Shown here: piece by piece, positions 61,834 to 64,000 of the stretch
How positions within the stretch are numbered: the first letter of the stretch is position 1
Layout of the letters: the number at the start of each line of letters is the position of its first letter
Assembly: GCF_011250635.1 (NCBI RefSeq)
Contig: NZ_JAANNP010000003.1
Coordinates: forward strand, 266,121-330,120
Length of the DNA stretch: 64,000 nucleotides
Origin: Motilibacter deserti
Lineage (GTDB): Bacteria; Actinomycetota; Actinomycetes; Motilibacterales; Motilibacteraceae
Reading direction: 5' to 3'
Notes under the pieces: model-generated
The model's input: the letters and a program-made list of their open reading frames with translations, nothing else
The model's database searches: none
Told to the model about the DNA's origin: nothing
Program-made: the position numbers and the translations under genes

Positions 61834-63242
61834 CCGACGCTCCGCGGCGCCTCTGGGGCGGACGGTTCGCCAGCGGGCCGGCCGACGCCCTGGCGCAGCT
61901 GTCGGTCAGCGTCCAGTTCGACTGGCGGCTGGCGCCGTACGACCTGCTCGGCTCCAAGGCGCACGCCCGCGTGCTGCACCGCGCCGGCCTGCTCGACGAC
62001 GACGAGCTGACGCGCATGCTCGACGCGCTCGACGGGCTCGCGGCGGACGTCTCGTCGGGGGCGTTCCGCCCGACCGCCGACGACGAGGACGTGCACACCG
62101 CCCTCGAGCGCGGGCTGCTGGAGCGGCTCGGCGCCCTCGGCGGCAAGCTGCGCGCCGGCCGGAGCCGCAACGACCAGGTGGCGACGGACCTGCGGCTCTA
62201 CCTGCGCGATGCCGTCCGCCAGCTGGTGGCTCGCATCGCCGAGCTGGAGACGGCGCTGGTGTCGTTGGCCGAGCGCAATGCCGACGTCCCCGCGCCCGGC
62301 ATGACGCACCTGCAGCACGCCCAGCCGGTGCTCTTCGCCCACCAGCTGCTCGCGCACGTCCACCCGCTGACCCGCGACGTGGACCGGCTGCGCGACTGGG
62401 ACGCCCGGACGGCGTGGTCGCCGCTCGGCGCCGGCGCGCTCGCCGGCTCCTCGCTGCCGCTCGACCCTGAGGCGACGGCGCGCGAGCTCGGCTTCCGCGG
62501 TGCGATCCCGAACAGCATCGACGCGGTCAGCGACCGGGACTTCGTCGCCGAGTTCCTCTTCGTGGCCGCGCTGCTCGGGGTGCACCTCTCCCGGCTCGGC
62601 GAGGAGGTCTGCCTCTGGGCCACGTCGGAGTTCAGCTGGGTGCGGCTCGACGACGCCTTCTCGACCGGCTCGTCGATCATGCCGCAGAAGAAGAACCCGG
62701 ACATCGCCGAGCTGGCGCGCGGCAAGGCCGGCCGGCTGATCGGCCATGTGACCGGCGTGCTGGCCATGCTCAAGGGCCTCCCGCTGGCGTACGACCGGGA
62801 CATGCAGGAGGACAAGGAGCCCGTCTTCGACGCCGTCGAGCAGCTGCTGCTCGTGCTGCCCGCGCTCGCCGGGATGGTGTCGACGCTCCAGGTCAACTCG
62901 GAGCGGCTCGAGGCGACGACTCCGACCGGGCACGCGCTCGCCACGGACGTCGCCGAGTGGCTCGTCCGACGCGGCGTGCCGTTCCGGGACGCGCACGAGA
63001 TCTCGGGAAGCCTGGTGCAGCTGTGCGACACGCGCGGCATCGAGCTCTGGCAGCTGGAGGACGCGGACTTCACGGCCGTGGACGCCCGGCTGGACCCGTC
63101 GGTCCGGTCCGTCCTGTCGGTGCGCGGTGCCCTCGAGGCCCGGTCGGCGGTGGGCGGAACCGCTCCGTCGCGGGTCGCCGAGCAGTTGGCCGCTCTGGCC
63201 GAGACGGCGACCGAGCACGCGGCGTGGGCGACGCGGGACTGA
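61830..63242 (+). CDS. argH: Argininosuccinate lyase
   Basis: Cleaves argininosuccinate to arginine and fumarate. The 470 residues begin [14 protein letters not shown] and include [32 protein letters not shown] and the fumarase-superfamily signature [12 protein letters not shown] with the catalytic Ser. The GTG overlaps the argG stop. Last biosynthetic gene of the cluster. Confidence 0.97.
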
Positions 63243-63889
63243 CCGCCTTCCCGCGGGAGACGTTGCGAGGGCCGGCGCCGGACGTGGCGCCGGCCCTCCT
63301 CGGTGCGCACGTGGTGAGCGACAGCCCCGCCGGCCGGGTCGTCGTCCGGCTCACCGAGGTCGAGGCGTACGCGGGGGAGGCCGACCCGGGGTCGCACGCC
63401 TTCCGCGGAAGGACGCGCCGCAACGTGGTGATGTTCGGTGATGCCGGCTTCCTGTACGTCTACTTCACCTACGGCATGCACTGGTGCGCGAACGTCGTCT
63501 GCGGCGTCGATGGCGCTGCGGCCGCCGTGCTCCTGCGGGCCGGCGAGGTCGTCGCGGGGGCAGCATTGGCCCGTACGCGGCGGCCCGCCGCCCGCTCCGA
63601 CGTCGAGCTCGCGCGCGGCCCGGCCCGGCTGTGCTCGGCGCTGGGCGTGGGCCGGGAGTCCTACGGCCTGGACCTGCTCGACCCGGCGTCCCCGGTCCGG
63701 CTGCTGGCGCCTGCGCTGCCCGTCCCGCCTGACGACGTGGCCGTCGGGCCGCGGGTCGGGGTGACCGCTGGTGCCGAGACCCCGTGGCGCTTCTGGATCG
63801 CCAGCGACCCCACGGTCAGCGCCTACCGGGCGCACGTGCCGCGTCGCCGCACGAGCGGCGGCCGGCGTACGGGAGAATCGAGCGCATGA
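63224..63889 (+). CDS. mpg: 3-methyladenine DNA glycosylase (AAG/Mpg family)
   Basis: Base-excision repair of alkylated purines. The 221 residues have the catalytic Glu in [20 protein letters not shown] and the base-flipping pocket [19 protein letters not shown], ending in [13 protein letters not shown]. The GTG at 63224 lies inside the end of argH (19-base overlap). The order argH-mpg-tyrS also occurs in Mycobacterium (from memory). The stop overlaps the tyrS ATG. Confidence 0.93.
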   Translation: MGDAGLTAFPRETLRGPAPDVAPALLGAHVVSDSPAGRVVVRLTEVEAYAGEADPGSHAFRGRTRRNVVMFGDAGFLYVYFTYGMHWCANVVCGVDGAAAAVLLRAGEVVAGAALARTRRPAARSDVELARGPARLCSALGVGRESYGLDLLDPASPVRLLAPALPVPPDDVAVGPRVGVTAGAETPWRFWIASDPTVSAYRAHVPRRRTSGGRRTGESSA

Positions 63890-64000
63890 GCGCCATCCTC
63901 GAGGACCTGCGAGCGCGCGGCCTGCTCGCGCAGACCACCGACATCGACGCCCTGTCGGAGGCGCTCGCCGCCGGGCCGGTCACGTTCTACACCGGCTTCG
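63886..64000 (+). CDS. tyrS: Tyrosine-tRNA ligase, N-terminal fragment (cut by window edge)
   Basis: Only the first 38 codons are present. The product begins [19 protein letters not shown] and reaches GPVTFYTGF, the start of the class I catalytic domain just before the HIGH motif. The ATG overlaps the mpg stop (ATGA), and a GGGAGA sequence lies about 10 bases upstream. Confidence 0.9.
   Translation, partial: MSAILEDLRARGLLAQTTDIDALSEALAAGPVTFYTGF

Overview
The window is a chromosomal core segment from a high-GC, actinobacterium-like organism (Actinomycetota). The evidence is very GC-rich DNA, many GTG starts, BldD, the mycobacterial-type integration host factor mIHF, a PriA homologue with a ruined ATPase site, and blocks of genes ordered much as I remember them from Mycobacterium and Streptomyces. 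Genus cannot be fixed by reading alone. The presence of type IV pilus genes points away from Streptomyces and Mycobacterium themselves. I saw no IS element, prophage, CRISPR array, tRNA or rRNA gene.

Layout: (1) 1-7104, the 3' part of a type IV pilus cluster: three secreted or prepilin-like proteins (the first cut by the window edge), prepilin peptidase PilD, PilM, PilN, PilO and a bitopic protein in the place of PilP. (2) 7157-10398, shikimate genes aroC-aroK-aroB-aroQ. (3) 10480-12804, a minus-strand secreted FN3/Ig-like protein. (4) 13156-14158, efp-nusB, facing bldD on the minus strand (14262-14756). (5) 15305-25909, a pyrimidine operon pyrR-pyrB-pyrC-(membrane protein)-carA-carB-pyrK-pyrD-pyrF behind a PyrR-binding loop. 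(6) 26049-30039, mihF-gmk-rpoZ, then coaBC and metK. (7) 30228-35682, priA, def-fmt-rsmB, facing a GGDEF diguanylate cyclase gene on the minus strand (35710-36933). (8) 37035-42986, rpe, an FMN riboswitch, ribD-ribE-ribBA-ribH, then hisE, a 36-residue membrane peptide gene and hisG. (9) 42974-45568, a PH-domain membrane protein, an SseB-like protein, a metallo-beta-lactamase-fold protein and a DUF1844 protein. (10) 45897-48261, infC-rpmI-rplT and an rRNA methyltransferase gene. (11) 48264-54627, a PAS histidine kinase, pheS-pheT, an SDR and a DUF998 protein. (12) 54793-63242, argC-J-B-D-F-R and argG-H, then a 3-methyladenine glycosylase gene and the first codons of tyrS.

Most operons are tightly packed, with ATGA or GTGA start-stop overlaps that suggest translational coupling. 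Regulation can be read directly in several places: a PyrR-binding loop abutting the pyrR Shine-Dalgarno sequence, an FMN riboswitch with its P1 helix, an infC gene that starts with ATC, a leaderless argC whose -10 lies in an ArgR-like operator, and a BldD protein with an intact cyclic-di-GMP signature in the same window as an apparently active GGDEF protein.

No clearly new biological system is visible. The least explained parts are the monoderm-style pilus set (a pilin-like protein lacking Glu5 and a low-complexity PilP substitute), the secreted multi-domain protein placed between aroQ and efp, a 15-bp coding minisatellite inside priA, and the 36-residue membrane peptide between hisE and hisG.
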